64,000 bases of DNA from Neodontobutis hainanensis (lineage: Eukaryota; Chordata; Actinopteri; Gobiiformes; Odontobutidae), in assembly GCA_024349245.1 (NCBI GenBank), contig JALDNG010000004.1, positions 5,698,001 through 5,762,000 on the forward strand, given 5' to 3'. Shown here in pieces: positions 1 through 13,248 of this stretch. Within the stretch, counting starts at the first letter, position 1, and each line of letters starts with the position of its first letter. A program made the translations under genes and the position numbers. Below the pieces are notes generated by a model, which worked only from the letters and a program-made list of their open reading frames with translations, ran no database searches and had not been told where the DNA came from.

Positions 1-3000
1 ATTTGTTTCAAGTCAATGTAGAAAAAAGAAAATCATAAACATTAAGGATCATACAGGGTGGACCATGAGCACCCTTAAGAAAAAGGTATTGGAAGAAGAG
101 AATAATGGCAAAGTCAGTGCTATATTGTTTGCTATATTGGGAATTATTATTAAAATGAAATGTTTGATTGATGCTAATGGTAAAAATGAAAGGAAAACTA
201 AATAGTAGATTGAAGGAAACCTAAATGAAAGAGAATTTAAAGATTGTCTGACAGAAGAATTTATTTTAATATGGGTATGTTTTAGTTTAGTTACTAAATG
301 CATATTGTTTGTTTTTTTTCCTGGAATTACACTGTATTTGCAATAACTTTGAAATACTCTCCACTGCTCAATACAAAAATCTGGAAATGTTGTTCACCAA
401 CTGCAGTGATATGATTTCTACAGTGGTATGTCTATATTCTGTTTAACTACAAAAAGCATAGTGATTTTTCTTAATAGTCCTGAAAGGTCTGAGGTGGCAG
501 TGAGATCTGTGATCAATATCCAGGACAAGAGCCATGCTGAGCTGCAGGAGCTTCCCCTCTGTTCACTGAGCCAGCACACAAAAGGAAAAGTGTCATATTG
601 TGATCTTTATCCAGTAATCGCCCTGACACACAGTCAAGTGATATATACGTATGTCCGCTGGTTCGCTCCAGGGCTTCTGACTGTCCGTAGTGAGTGCAAC
701 AGCTATCTCTGCTAACACTTCGGCAATAGAAAAGTCTAAAGCCAGACAAGAATGAAAAAAGCAATTATAGTTATGTTCAATTGGTCATTGCTGCAACAAC
801 CCAGACTAAAAGCAGACACTAGTTAAAACTTTTTGGATCAGTCAAAGTATTTTAGCAGCCGTTAAACTATGTAGAAGCACCATCTGTTCCAAGAATAACA
901 TCCTGCACTTTGGATTTGCTCTTGTCTATTGACTGCCCTGTGGGTCTGAATAAAGGTTTAACACTGTATTAATATTTAAAAGATTTTCTAGTATAGATGT
1001 CTAATCTTTAATCCAAAGTAGTACTGTACAATCCCTTTTTTTCAAACATTGTCATGGTATGTTTACTATTTTTAGTGGCATTTTCTGTTTAATGAAAACT
1101 CAATGTGTATAAGTGGCATTACTAAAAGGGCTCTTAAGAATGCAAAAATCACACATGTTGTAATAAAAAAACTATTGTGGGGATTACTCTACACTAGCCA
1201 TTTTTGTCTAATTTTTATGAAATGTATAATGAACCATTTGCAGTCATATGAAGCTGAGATCACTACAATAAAATGACTAAACTGCAACATTACAGAATCC
1301 AGACAGATGCAAGAGACATTGTCAGGCTCAGGTATAAGGTGTATGCAGAAACCTTTTCTTGTACAAACCTGACATCTACTGGGCATCAGCAGTACACTTA
1401 AAGTGTGGAGGAAGCATTTGATGAAGAAGAGAATGCAGCTTTATGGTAAACACAATATTTATGTAAAATATACATTAAAGAAAATGTAAAATGTACAATT
1501 GACATTTCTTCCATTTTAGTGTGTTGGGCAAATACAGTAAACTATTACAGTGAAGTGTCTGTTGCTTTTACAAAGATCTAGTATTTGAGAGGCTTCTAAT
1601 AAGTTATTCATAAAGTCCATTTACTGCTTATGCATTTTTAATTGGCCAGACATAGCCTTTATGCCATGATATTGAGGTGTGTAATGCATATTTACTGTCC
1701 AATTATTAATGACATGGATGATTAATAGGAACCCAAAGGTTGGCACATTACATTCAACCAGATGCCTTATTTCTAAATGACAATAAATAATGTTGAAAAT
1801 CATTACAGTCACTTACCGGTTATATACGCAGTTACATAGTCATGGATTGCGTTTTCTTCTTTTAATTGAAAAATGAAGTGATTCTTTTTGGTAGGATCTC
1901 TGTTCATTGTTAGGTGAGTAGAATATTATTGATTTTTTTTTCTAGCCATACAGTATGTCCTTACCTTGAATGTCAGGGATGTTTATCACTGTTTTTCAAT
2001 ATTTGCTCACTATTGTGCCATCTCATCACTCATCACTCACACTTTTTTTAATGCATCCTCAGCACTAAAACGGACTGCATGCTTTAGTTTATGGTGAATC
2101 TATAATTTGTAATCATTAAAAAAAGTAATGTCCTATGCACTAGTCTCAAAAACAAATTTCTTCTATAGTTTCTAACTTGTAAATAGTGATCTAGTGTAAA
2201 CCGATGTAACCTCTGCCCACAGAGCGTACTCTCTTACAAGCACTGTCTACTGCCTGCTTCTAACATTTCTTTAATCACAATTACAGCTGTAATACCTGAC
2301 TGGTGTGGCGACATCAGACAAGTCTGACAATGTCTGACCACGAGTAACACAGTTGCAAAGCTCATTGTATTTAAAAACAGAAAAATGACATCCAGCCAAA
2401 CATTGTATCATTCAGTGTATACATCATGCTTCCTAAAAAGCATATTTTGAGATTTATCAACATCTTTAAAATTAGAGAGAATATTTATATCCATGCCTTT
2501 TATTTCATCCAACCCATTTCTGACTGAGCTTTAGCTATTGAGTTTCTAGATGAATGTCCTCTATTCTACAAGACACCTGTCTCTTATCTCCCTCTTATCT
2601 GTAAGGATCGAAGCATGCAGACTCTTGAATTACCTATCCATACAATGTCATCTGTTTGTCCCCCAAGTTGGTGTAACCTGACCTTGAAATCAGAGCCGGC
2701 TAAAATAAATAAATGAAACAGTAATCAAAAATGCTACTCTCCTTTGGATGGGTGTCAAAGAGGAAGGATGATCCGTCCTGATTTGATTTTGTTTCCAAAC
2801 CACATGATGCATTCGGACAATTAAAATTTCAGCAAGTCATTCGCTGATAGCCTGTGAGTGAGTGCTTCTGGGCTAAGTCTTGGTTTTGGATTTCTTGCGG
2901 TTCTGCCGACACTCTGAGGACAGGTTATTTATTTTGGCCCACTGCCATGTCTGAGAAAACCATGTTTCACTGTGTGTGTGTCTGGAGTCAGCGAGCAAGG

Positions 3001-4937
3001 TCAAAAGTGTTCAAAGAGCAGCGAAGAGACACGTTTCACTTTAGTCAGTGCATCCAGAGTGCAGCCCCCAACAGGAAAGGATGAAAATATGAAGAACAAG
3101 CCCCCTTTTCCATTAAAACACTTAGTCTTTCACAAATTAATGCAATAACCATAAATGCATCACAGACCTACAACCAAAAGGTGCCTTTAGGGAACATTCA
3201 CAAGTTAAATTTCAATGTTTTTTACAATGTATTATTTTAGCAGACCACTAATAAAAGTGATAAAAGTTAGCAGCCTCTTTGGGGAGTGTCTTTTGCTTTG
3301 GTATATAAACCAAAAATTATAATTCATTTGTAAAACATTTACTAAAATGCTTATTAAATTTTTCACTGTAAAACATCAATGAAAGCACTGAATTATTAAC
3401 AGTTTCATTTTACAGTACTCTATAAACAAATTCCATAAACTGCATATTTACAGTAAAATGATATCTGTCAGTATAAAAAAATCTAATCTAAGAATTGGAA
3501 AATTGGATGTAAATCTAATACAGACTTCTCTGAAGCAATGATAATCTTGTTGCATTAACAAGAGTCTGGACAATCTGTCTGTGGAACGCCTCTGTGCACC
3601 CAGTTGTGGAATGTTTTGTAACCAGTGTGGCAGGGCTCTGTGGAGATAAAAGAAAATGAAACTGAATGTAATTAGGATGAAGTCATCACATATAAACATC
3701 CGCTCATCAACACTGCAGGGACTTGTGATAGGGGACATGGCAGTGCCAATAGACAACCAAAAATGGCTGTGCACCAGTCCATGACATGCCTTTTTTACCT
3801 CGAGGGGTCTTTTGAAAATAAAGTGACAGCAGTGTAGATGTCATCAAAGTAGGCCTTAGGTCGATGTCTTTCAGAAAGAAGCAGGGATTGTTGGTTTAAT
3901 GTGAACTGAAGCATGCAACTCTTCTACAGGCAGTGCATAACTTTTTGGTTTAAGTGTTAAGTGGCCGTGATATAAATAATGCAATACAAGTAATGTTCTA
4001 ATGCTCCTGGCAGCCTGTGCGGGGGTATTTCTGTTTTTGCATAACACTCTTTTGAGATTTGTTCTTATTGAATTTTAATCTAAAAAAACAAAGACCGCTC
4101 TTCAGAAACAAGTCAATGGGGAAAAAAACTAAATGAGCACTACTGAGGGATTTCAAAAAGCTCAAGAACTTTCTTTAGACTTTGTGCTTGAGAATGTCTG
4201 TGAGGTTTTATTGTTTTTCATTTGTAACCAGGATTTGAATATTTTCCTAGCGCTTCTTTAGTTTGTCAAGGCCGGTGTAATAGAAATTCTACAGTTCATC
4301 TGGACATTTGTCTTAGAAGCTTTTATTTAAATATGTCTACCCTGTGGATCCACAGTAACTTATTAGCCACTGGCTTTGTAAAATAAATGTATAAAGGGAC
4401 AAAATAATGAATCCATGCAGCTTTTTGTCACATGCAGCTTCATGTGTACCATCAACTTTAGTACGATTGTATTAAAACAATTATCATATGTAAAAAAAGA
4501 AAGCTCATTTAGAACTGTAGACCCACAGTTGTTCTAAATACTATATAGATAGTGCAAGAGATGAGGCCCCCTCTAAAGAGACAATGGTGCCATCAAGTGG
4601 TAGAGGCTAAACATTACATCACCATATTTATTTCTTTGCAGATTTGTATTTCAGTTTAGGTAACTTATGTACACCTTATTAATCTGATCATAAAGGCTTA
4701 GATGCTTGTGCGTGCACCTATGCTTTGCTTAATACTCACCACATAGATAGACATATCATCATGATAAGATTATTTTAAAGTAACTACTTTTACTCGATGC
4801 ATTTAAACACCAAGGGGCAGCACAGCAGTAATCAGGGAAATGCATCAGGATAAACTTCCTTTGCTATCAGTTAGATGACCAGCTTTAGAGTTCTTTGAAT
4901 TAAAATAATGATGTCTTATAATGCACTAAAAAAACTA

Positions 4938-5179
4938 AAAGACCCACCAGGACACCAGACAGTGACTCTCTGGGGGTCTCTCCATCACATAAGTTGCTGG
5001 TATTATAGCTTTTGCTTTTGTGTGTGGCTATTTTACTTTTAGCCACCTAGGTCTTAAAATTTAACTCCTGCTTCTCTGGCCACAAACACTGAATCGCATT
5101 AACTAGGTTATGTTTTACATTCCTACTACCAAATGCATGGGTTATTGAAGAAAAAGACCCACTAGGACACCAGACAGTG
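4938..5179. repeat. Pair of 27-bp direct repeats, 215 bp apart
   Basis: The motif beginning AAAGACCCAC and ending CCAGACAGTG occurs at 4938-4964 and again at 5153-5179 with one mismatch (C/T). The sequence between the copies is not itself repeated. This could be the remnant of a small duplication or of a dispersed repeat with two recognisable pieces. I assign no function. Confidence 0.6.
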
Positions 5180-7276
5180 CTTGACTGGGACTTGAGTTGT
5201 CACAAACCCCAACCCTGAACTGTGTAGAACTGGGTAGAATTTGTTGCGTTAAATATCCTGCTGACATTAGGCCCGAATGATCCAATTTAGGCCTCATGTT
5301 ATCAAAAAGACATTTTCCTGCTACGTATTCATCTTTTCTTCTGTATGACTAGGGCTGAGATATTTAAATAAATATATATTTGTTAAAGAAGCAATCTTAT
5401 TTATGACATTAATGAATAAATAAAGTAAAGTAAACGTCCCATTTAATCACATTCATCCCCTGATTTAGGAAAATGAGCATCTCCAGCAGAGGTCAGTAAA
5501 GCACTGTGTGAAAGGAGTCAGACGTACCCAGAGTGACTAGTGTGTCATTAACAAAGTCAAAGTTGCTTCAAATGAATTGACAGAACAAAACACCTTTTGC
5601 ATGCACATGAATATCAGCTATGTAAGTCAGGTTTTGGCACCATTCTGCCTGGGCATCACTCTCTGCTAAAGTTCATCATCAATAAGCTCCCATGGAATAG
5701 GAGTAAATTAAAAGGTCAAAAGAACCTACAGAGCTAAGCTGGGTGACATCCATTTGCTGTAATAAACAGCCGTGAATGTAGAAGCTGCTTTTATTCTGCA
5801 AAGAGACAAAGAAATGAGGCTTACAAAGCTACCAACTCATTAGACCTAATTTCACTCTAAATCAGATGTCGATCAGGTAAAACTGCTTGGTATCCATGAC
5901 AACCGCTATCTGCAAAAAAGAACTGAAGATGTCTTTAAAGACTGAGCTAATTTCACCTAATAGGCTTTCTAACAGGAGGGGGGGGTGACATGTGGCCATA
6001 TATACAGCGAGCACAATACAATCAATGGCATAGGCTGTCCATGTGCTTAAGCTCTAGGGGTTTTCTGAAAATAAAAATAAAACATTCACATTTTTAATAC
6101 ACCACATACAATTTATATTTCCCTACTTTTCCAAACATTCACCGACTAAATTAGACTCATTATATTTGAGAGCATCTGTGCAGTAGACTTATGAAAAATC
6201 ACAAAGTTATAAATTACCAGGCGCTTATGCTCAGTCACCTGTTATTTTATGAGCAAAAGGTAATGTGGCCTGTTTTGCAGCTTACTTGTTCAAGTTTGTC
6301 TTAATTTCTTTTTGTCACACTATATTGTTCTCCACAGGGACATTGATTCTGTTCTTACAACCCATCCATCAGACAATACTAGGCCAGCCTAAAGCAGTAG
6401 AAAGACTCCAAGCCGAACCAAGTGATTAACTCCAAAATCTGAGCCAGTACTTTGGTCACTGAGACTTTATAAGTTACACATGGTTGCTTCCTCTTCCTAT
6501 AATCAGGCATATGCATAAGTTCTTTTCTTGTGAGCCAATCAAAAATAATTCCAGGAGTAGTATAAATGTTTAACCAATGATACATATTTCTAAATAGGAT
6601 ATGCATTTAGTGTCATACTTAGGTTCATAAGGTGTCATAAGTTAGGTTTAGTGGCGGACAAAATTTGTAGGCCTACCTAAGCCATGTGAAGTTGCATAGG
6701 AATGAATGGTCACAATATAAAGTGTCAAGACTACATGTTTTGTTCATTTACTTATACAGAATGTCTTAGTTAAAGTTTTGTTCTGTTTCTGTTGAATTTT
6801 AAACAGATAACAGATAACAATGTCACAATGTCAAGACTGACAATTTAACATTAGCAGCACTCAGTCACAGCAGCAGCTGGCTAAGGGGGAACATGGGCTG
6901 TTTTTTTGGTATGTGTTCATGTCAAATCGCTCCCTTGTGGCACTGCCTCGCATTTGGTGCATGTCATCTTTCCCCAGAGGAGCCCTCAAAACAAGCACAC
7001 ACAATGTCACAGAGACACACTGTTTTGCCTGGTCGCTGCAGCCCACTCTCCCTTGAGTCTTTTGGCGGCCAAGCTAATAAATGCAGAAAGTATTTGACCA
7101 CTAACCCATAGTGTTGATGCTTTTTCACAGACCCAGCATAAGCTGGTATGTCTACTAACCAGGCCTGAATTTTTCATATTTGCTTAACATTTGACCTGGC
7201 AACATGAGGCATTGCCAGAATGTAAATTGTGCATATTATCTGCACCAAAATGCATTTTCCTCATTTGTATTCAGTT

Positions 7277-7304
7277 ACCTCAGCATGTAAACATATGCTG
7301 AGGT
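7277..7304. repeat. Short perfect hairpin
   Basis: ACCTCAGCAT at 7277-7286 is exactly complementary to ATGCTGAGGT at 7295-7304, leaving an 8-nt loop. It lies in gene-free sequence about 1.3 kb upstream of depdc1b. The stem is too short for a typical microRNA precursor, and the flanking sequence does not obviously extend it. Confidence 0.6.
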
Positions 7305-8395
7305 GTGTGCCCCCAAACTGTCACTTTTACCAGCCCCCTGTTTTATGAATGACAGAAATTAAGTCCACCTAAAATGCTACTTGTATGATTGTTTTACATG
7401 GTTCAATGTTATTACTTCCTGCTTTTTGCCTTTGTTGGGAGTGCATGCTTGGTCCTTACTGTTATTTGGGAACACCAATTCTATTTCTTCTTTAATAAAA
7501 TAAACAGCACCTAAAGATAACATTTTCTCCTGATGTAAATAGCCTGCAAAAATATTTTTACAATTAGACTTATAATTCCACATTCCAATTCTTTTTATTG
7601 CCTCCAGCTTCTTTTATGTGTGTTGAAAGTCACTATGATTGGGTTCCAGCAATCTTTTTATTTATTTTCTCTTGCATAACTCTACTTTTTACAATTTAAT
7701 AAAAGATATAATATGTAGACTAGCACATCCAACAGCTAGATGTACAGCTTCTGCTTGTTTCTACTATATACGGCCATCCTTACCCATTAGGCCTACATAT
7801 TATCAGCTTAGTTAAGTCAGGTAAGACGATCATTCACAGCCATTTATTCAGATGAGGTAGACCCAACCCAAAACAAAAAAAAACTAATTACTGTTACTAG
7901 AATTCAGTCAACCTTGATTGTGATCATTTTTAAGTGTTTAGTTGTGTATTTAGTCTAAGCTAGAACTTAAGCTAGCCACTTTCTCTTGTAACAAAACTAA
8001 GAAAACTGTAGGCTCAACAGGTATGTTTGTGCTAGGCTATATATAGACTACTTAATAGGTCATCTTAGTGAATTTGGTTAAATTTCTGATTAAAATAGCC
8101 TTGGGTCTCTTACTTTTCAGTTTAGCGGCAGCCTTTGGGAAGCTAAAAGGCTTCTCCTGCTCTGGACATTTACATGATTAATTCCACTAACACAGATTCA
8201 CATTTACAGGTCATCTCATCAATTATTATGTTGGCTACATTTCTCTCTCTTTTCATTTGCATTTGTGTAAAATACGTAAACACTTTTATTTCCCATTATT
8301 CAAAAATAAAACTGCTACAATTTAAAATCCTATGTGACCAATGAGATGTGTAAATGCTTTGTTAATGTTGGGGCCTTTTACCTTCTATGGCAGCC

Positions 8396-8640
8396 AGCAA
8401 CAGACGTTCCTATGGCAACCGCTCTCTTTTCAAGACAGCCCGTCCCTGGGGGGTCACGTGACCAGCCCTCTGTCTAATCACGTTGTTCAAATGTCGTGAC
8501 GCAAGTAATTCAAAGTTGGACGGCGCAGCACCGTTTCTCTGTGTACATTTAACTTCTGCTATCAGCTCAAACATAAAGCGTATTCAAGTTTTGTATCTTA
8601 ATGTTTTGACTAAACCTGAGGTAAGGGATTAAACTGCAGA
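8396..8640 (+). promoter_or_regulatory. depdc1b: Probable depdc1b promoter and 5' UTR
   Basis: This stretch is richer in G+C and CpG than its surroundings and lies directly before the depdc1b start codon. Motifs visible by eye are: GTTCCTATGGCAAC at 8406-8419, a 13/14 match to the palindromic RFX X-box; the E-box palindrome GTCACGTGAC at 8453-8462; a CRE-like TGACGCAA near 8497; and two TTCAAA motifs at 8486-8491 and 8509-8514. TTCAAA is TTTGAA on the other strand, the core of the cell-cycle homology region (CHR). No TATA box is evident. CHR sites would fit the G2/M expression known for the DEPDC1 family, but binding is inferred. The transcription start cannot be placed exactly. Confidence 0.6.
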
Positions 8641-11600
8641 ATGGAAGGCAAAGTTATCGGTCCGGGTCCCTACAGAGCGACGAAGCTGGTGAGTTTGTTA
8701 GCCGTTAGTTAGTGCAACGGAATGCTCATTACACAAACACTACACGCGTATAGTTTTGTAAGGTAGCGTTATGTAAAATATTACGAGAGGTTCGAGATTA
8801 GGTTAATCTTAAGTAAAGGCACTCCTTTTTTCTCTTTACTACAATTAGTCTAACTCCTATTTTATTCGCAAAGGTTAAACTGTCAGTTTGCTTTAAAGCT
8901 CAATTGGCAGCTAGTGGATGGCTGCTCCTTTTAGCTCTGAAGGGTCCGTACACATTAGATTCACATTAACCGTAGCTTAATCATTATAGGACTACTATTA
9001 AATCTACTGGCCTGTAGAATGGAAATTGGTGACACTGTATTTTACACTACACCTGATTCATTGTATCTAGCTCTTTGTGTAACAAACTGTAATAACATGT
9101 AACTACATAGTTCATACATAATTTTGTTATGTGTACTTTATTGTAGGTAGGGTAGGGTTAGGGTATGTATGTACTATGTAGTTACATGCTACTACAGTTT
9201 GTTACACAGTGTGTTGCATTGTACTTAATGAAGTAGATACAACGTGTAGTGTAGTTTAAAAACAAGTGTTCCCATGTAAGCAACATAACAAGATTATAAT
9301 CAGTGCTGTCCAAATGCCCAATAAACAAAAAATATAACATGTAGGTGTTATCTGACCAGCAAGCAGGTTTGCATTATTTATATCTGTATAGTATGTATAA
9401 GTATATATCAAGACTGTATTATATTTTTGTGTTTTTCATTATTCATGGCCATCACATACCCTTTCTTTAACATTGACTCTGCAAAAACTCGTACCTGTGT
9501 TTGCTGGTGAAGGATAGTGGAGTGAAGAAGTGTTTTAATAGTAAGGCAAAATATGGTGGTTGATTATAAGGCGATTGTAACACCTTTTCTCTATCTCACA
9601 GTGGAACGAGACCATTAAACTCTTCCGGAGCGATATGCCGCTGAGAAGGCATTGGGCGCACTTCCGCTGCTATGATTACAGTTTCACAGGATATGAGGCG
9701 GTCGATTTCTTGCATGACCTTCTGCGCCACAATTACAACTTTGGGCCTGAGGTAACTCGCTACCAGACTTTGCAGTTGCTAAAGAAGTTCCTAAAAGCTC
9801 ATGTTATTGAAGACATTAAAGGACATCATGGGACAGAGGACTTTGAGGACAGTGGTCATCTGTACAGGTATCGTGGTACTGTACCAGAAATATTCTGAAA
9901 CATGTAATGCAACATTTTAAACAGTTTTTTTACCATTCTTTCTGCTGTCTCTCCAGATTTCCTATATTGTCTCCCTTAAAATCTATTCCTACAAGATCTC
10001 TGTTGCAAAACAGCAAAGACCTGCCTAGGCTCATCCGCTGGGACGATTATGAAGAATTGCCGCAACAGGAAAATATTGCCCCTTCAAAGTCAGCTGTCAT
10101 GGTGAGATGGTTTGCTTCTATTCTAGCTCTATGCATTTTGATAAATGTTTTTGTTTTTGCGCTTTGCAAGTTTAAGACAAAAGATTACTTTTTGTCTTGT
10201 TTAGACGTCTGATTTATGGAACAAAAGACACAGTGTTGCAATTGGGGATGTGCATGAGTGTAAGCTTATACGCAGGAAGGAGATCTCTCCTAAACAAGTG
10301 GATGACATCTGGAAATCCATGACAGTTGCTCAGTATGTAAAGTGTAACACCGTTATTACATCATTTATTTTATTATAATTTGTTTTATAACATATATAAA
10401 TTTATATATTAAATACATTTCTCTATACATTTAACATTGTGGTTTTAGTTTGCAGAGAGTCCTGGGCCTAAAGACTCTTGATGGGGTGCTAAACCCAGCA
10501 CATGTGAATGGTAAACATATTGTGCACAATGTGTTCAAAGTGAATAAGACAGGCATAGTCGTACTGGAAAACAAAGCAGGTAATGTGCTTTACTTTGCAA
10601 ATTTGATAAATAATTGTTCTGTTCCTTAGTTGGTTCCAAACTTACTCTTGTGTCTCTTTTTTAAATTTTCAGAGGATATGCCTTATTGGGTTGTTTCAGC
10701 AATGAAATGTCTTGCCAATTGTAAGTATCTATTATTTGCTAGACTAAATGAAACTTTTATGTTTTTTCTTAAGCTGCACTTTGATTTCAAATATTACTAA
10801 GAACTGCATGTATTTTGTCCTTTTCTAGGGCCTAATGGAAATGACACCAGACAGCCAGTGTACCCAGGTTTTGAGAGGGATGTTCTGAAAACAGTCGCAG
10901 AGTATTTTCAGAGACTCAAACAACCGTTACTGACGTTTCATCTGTACGAAGTCTTTGTCAACATTCTGAGTGAGTGCTTTATAATATGGACCGTATGTCA
11001 GAGAGAGCTGTATAGGTGTACATGTCTGTGTATGTTCTCCTGCCGAAGAGCACTTTTCATTTGTGTTGTAGGTCTGTTGTCGGAGCAGGAGGTGGCCACT
11101 GAAGCTCTTCAAATCAGCTGTCTGTTACTGCCGCCACCAAATCGGAGACTGCTTCAGCTTTTACTCCGTCTCATGGCTCGAGTTTCCCAGAATCAACAGC
11201 TACCTCCACTTAATGACTTTATTCCCACTCGCACACTGGTACACCTTACTTTTTTATCCACTGGGTTTGTACAGTGATAAATATGTGTCTTAAAAACAAT
11301 CTTTTTTTTTTCTCTGAAACCAGAAAAAAAGTAATGAAATGCCACAGTGTGTTTATAAATATTAAATAAATGAGCTTTTACTCAGAATATTTGGCAAATA
11401 CCTTGCTTTTGCCGTATTAAAAATGATTTCTCCTTTGTCTTGAAGTTGAGGTTCAAAGCGATGTGGGATTCAAAGCTACTAGATTTTTTAGACGTTTATA
11501 CTAGAAGCAATGTTTGGATGATAATTTATGTGCCCCTCTTTTTTCTACAGCAACATTCAAATGGGTTTAATGTAAAGAGACAATTAAAGCATAGCACTAA

Positions 11601-13248
11601 TTTATTGTTTATTGTTTGCCTCTGTGTGCAGATGGTCCAGATGTTCTCACACTGCGTTCTGGGTTCAGTGGACGAGATGGATTTAGATGAGCTGCTGTCT
11701 ACCAAACTGGTGGCCTTCATGATGGAACACTACAGTACCATTTTTCAAGTGCCAACCAAGCTGCGTTCCCAGGTTGAGGAGCACATGTCTTACCTTCGAA
11801 GAGTTCAGGTCATTCAAATTTGCAATTTCTAAATCTATCTAAAACATACTTGAATTGTTGTTTCGTTGTGTCACTGTACTGAATGAGGGAAGGCAATTAT
11901 AATAGGTGCAAAACATCCACTAAATTGTTGATTTCCATAGCAATTTGAATAATTTAGCACTTGTCACAATAATCTAAATCACTTATTGTCCCTGTTATTT
12001 TTTGGCTGAGTGAACAGTTTGAAAGTGACTTTGCAGTAAAGTGAGATATATTACAGTGGACTGCAACAATAACAGATAGGAGAGGGAGCAGGTGGCAGAA
12101 CTATTGTACATTACATCTGCAACTGAAATTCAGAGCAGTTGCATATACAAGAATTGCGTTAAACAATAGTCAGCTTTTTCTAAAGCCTGCAAACTACAGT
12201 TGGGTACACAAATGGAGGTAAACAAACGTCTCATGCTAAGCTATAATAGAGCAAGGTTTTGTGCCTACTCTCTTATGTGTTTCATAGATAAGTAGCTTTT
12301 TCTTATTTGTGTTCCTTTGTGCCCTGTTGACTCAGGGTGACTGTGTGCATGATTGACTTTTATTGTGTACAACACATCAGAAAGTGTACAGACTATAGTG
12401 CCCATGTTGTCCAGTATGTAGGCTAGAAATGAGGTCTTCATCAATCTTTGTTACCTAGTTTATGACGTGTACAGTAATAGGCATATGGTAAAAAGGAGAA
12501 AATATTATTTACATCACTGTTCTTTGTAATATGTAGGCTGTAGACTTCACACAAACATTTCAAGAGTTGATGGCTTTACAGTTTGTGCTATTCTGGTATA
12601 TAATCTCAAATCCTTTCTGAATTGTTTTTATTATATTTGAGAACAATGAAACTGCAGGGATTATAGCTGCACTGACATTCACAGTCAGTGTTACATTCAA
12701 TAATCCAATAATCCATCTGGTCTGTTTTGTCTTTCTTTAGATCAAGTATGCTGGCTCAGACACAGACTTCAGTGCCTCTCCAGCATTCTGTAAACAGATC
12801 AGCAGAGTTGAGTCTGAGGAGCCAAAAGTGATTGGCACTCAGACTCCCCTGCAGGAGCTGCTGGAAGGTCTGATCGCTGACAAAGACCTCCCTGTCAAAG
12901 ACAAGAGAAAAAGGCTCAAACAGGTAGGCCTGTACTTACCAAGCATTGTATAATTTAGCCATAATTACTTTGACCAAAATAAAAAAAAAACACTTGAGTT
13001 TTCCAAAAGTTGAGTTTTGTCACCTCAAAGAGATATTTTTCTAATATATCCTTGTTAAAAGTAAAATATTCTCATCTTAACAGTTCCAGAAGTCTTATCC
13101 TGAGATCTACCAAAATCGATTTCCCACCCAGGAGAGCAAAGCTGCTGTTATACCTGAGAGAACCCCACGGCTCAAACCTCATCTCATGCTCTTCAACCTC
13201 AAAAAATCCTTCCAACCCTTTCAGAGGAGCTGGAGTTTTAGAGCATAA
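8641..13248 (+). CDS. depdc1b: DEP domain-containing protein 1B (complete, 11 coding exons)
   Basis: Exons are 8641-8688, 9602-9867, 9957-10101, 10205-10332, 10449-10579, 10673-10720, 10829-10969, 11072-11238, 11632-11808, 12741-12923 and 13084-13248. All introns are GT-AG, phases agree, and the spliced frame is 532 residues, against about 529 in human DEPDC1B. The N-terminus (GPGPYRATKLWNET) and the DEP domain at about residues 20-107 (FGPEVTRYQT, HVIEDIKG) are diagnostic. A central block (SDLWNKRHSVAIGDVHE) and a RhoGAP-like domain at about 200-390 (PYWVVSAMKCLANWPNG, QPLLTFHLYEVFVNIL, LLLPPPNRR) follow. The short linker and C-terminal SFQPFQRSWSF favour DEPDC1B over the longer DEPDC1. In this family the GAP domain lacks the catalytic arginine finger, so it is thought to influence Rho signalling, adhesion and mitotic entry without GTPase activation. 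The start is the first ATG in the CpG-rich leader and matches the family's N-terminus. Confidence 0.97.
9029..9275. mobile_element. Palindromic MITE in depdc1b intron 1
   Basis: Two arms form a near-perfect inverted repeat. 9076-9110 (TGTGTAACAAACTG...) pairs with 9174-9208 at 33 of 35 positions. Weaker complementarity continues outward to about 9029 (GTGACACTGTATTTTAC) and 9275 (reverse complement GGAACACTTG...). The centre contains a telomere-like TAGGGTAGGGTTAGGG run. No coding capacity is present. The structure is typical of a non-autonomous DNA-transposon foldback. Target duplications are not clear, so the superfamily is not assigned. Confidence 0.7.

Larger units (their letters stand above)
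1..8395. other. Intergenic region, no gene recognised
   Basis: I read both strands and found no open frame with recognisable protein similarity, no convincing chain of splice sites and no RNA gene. The open frames here are short (108 codons or fewer), low in complexity and lack domain motifs. The stretch is AT-rich and holds ordinary single-copy-looking sequence. Two small structures are reported separately: a 27-bp direct repeat near 4.9 and 5.2 kb, and a perfect short hairpin at 7277-7304. Part of the left end could be 3' UTR of a gene lying to the left, but nothing in the sequence proves this. Confidence 0.6.
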
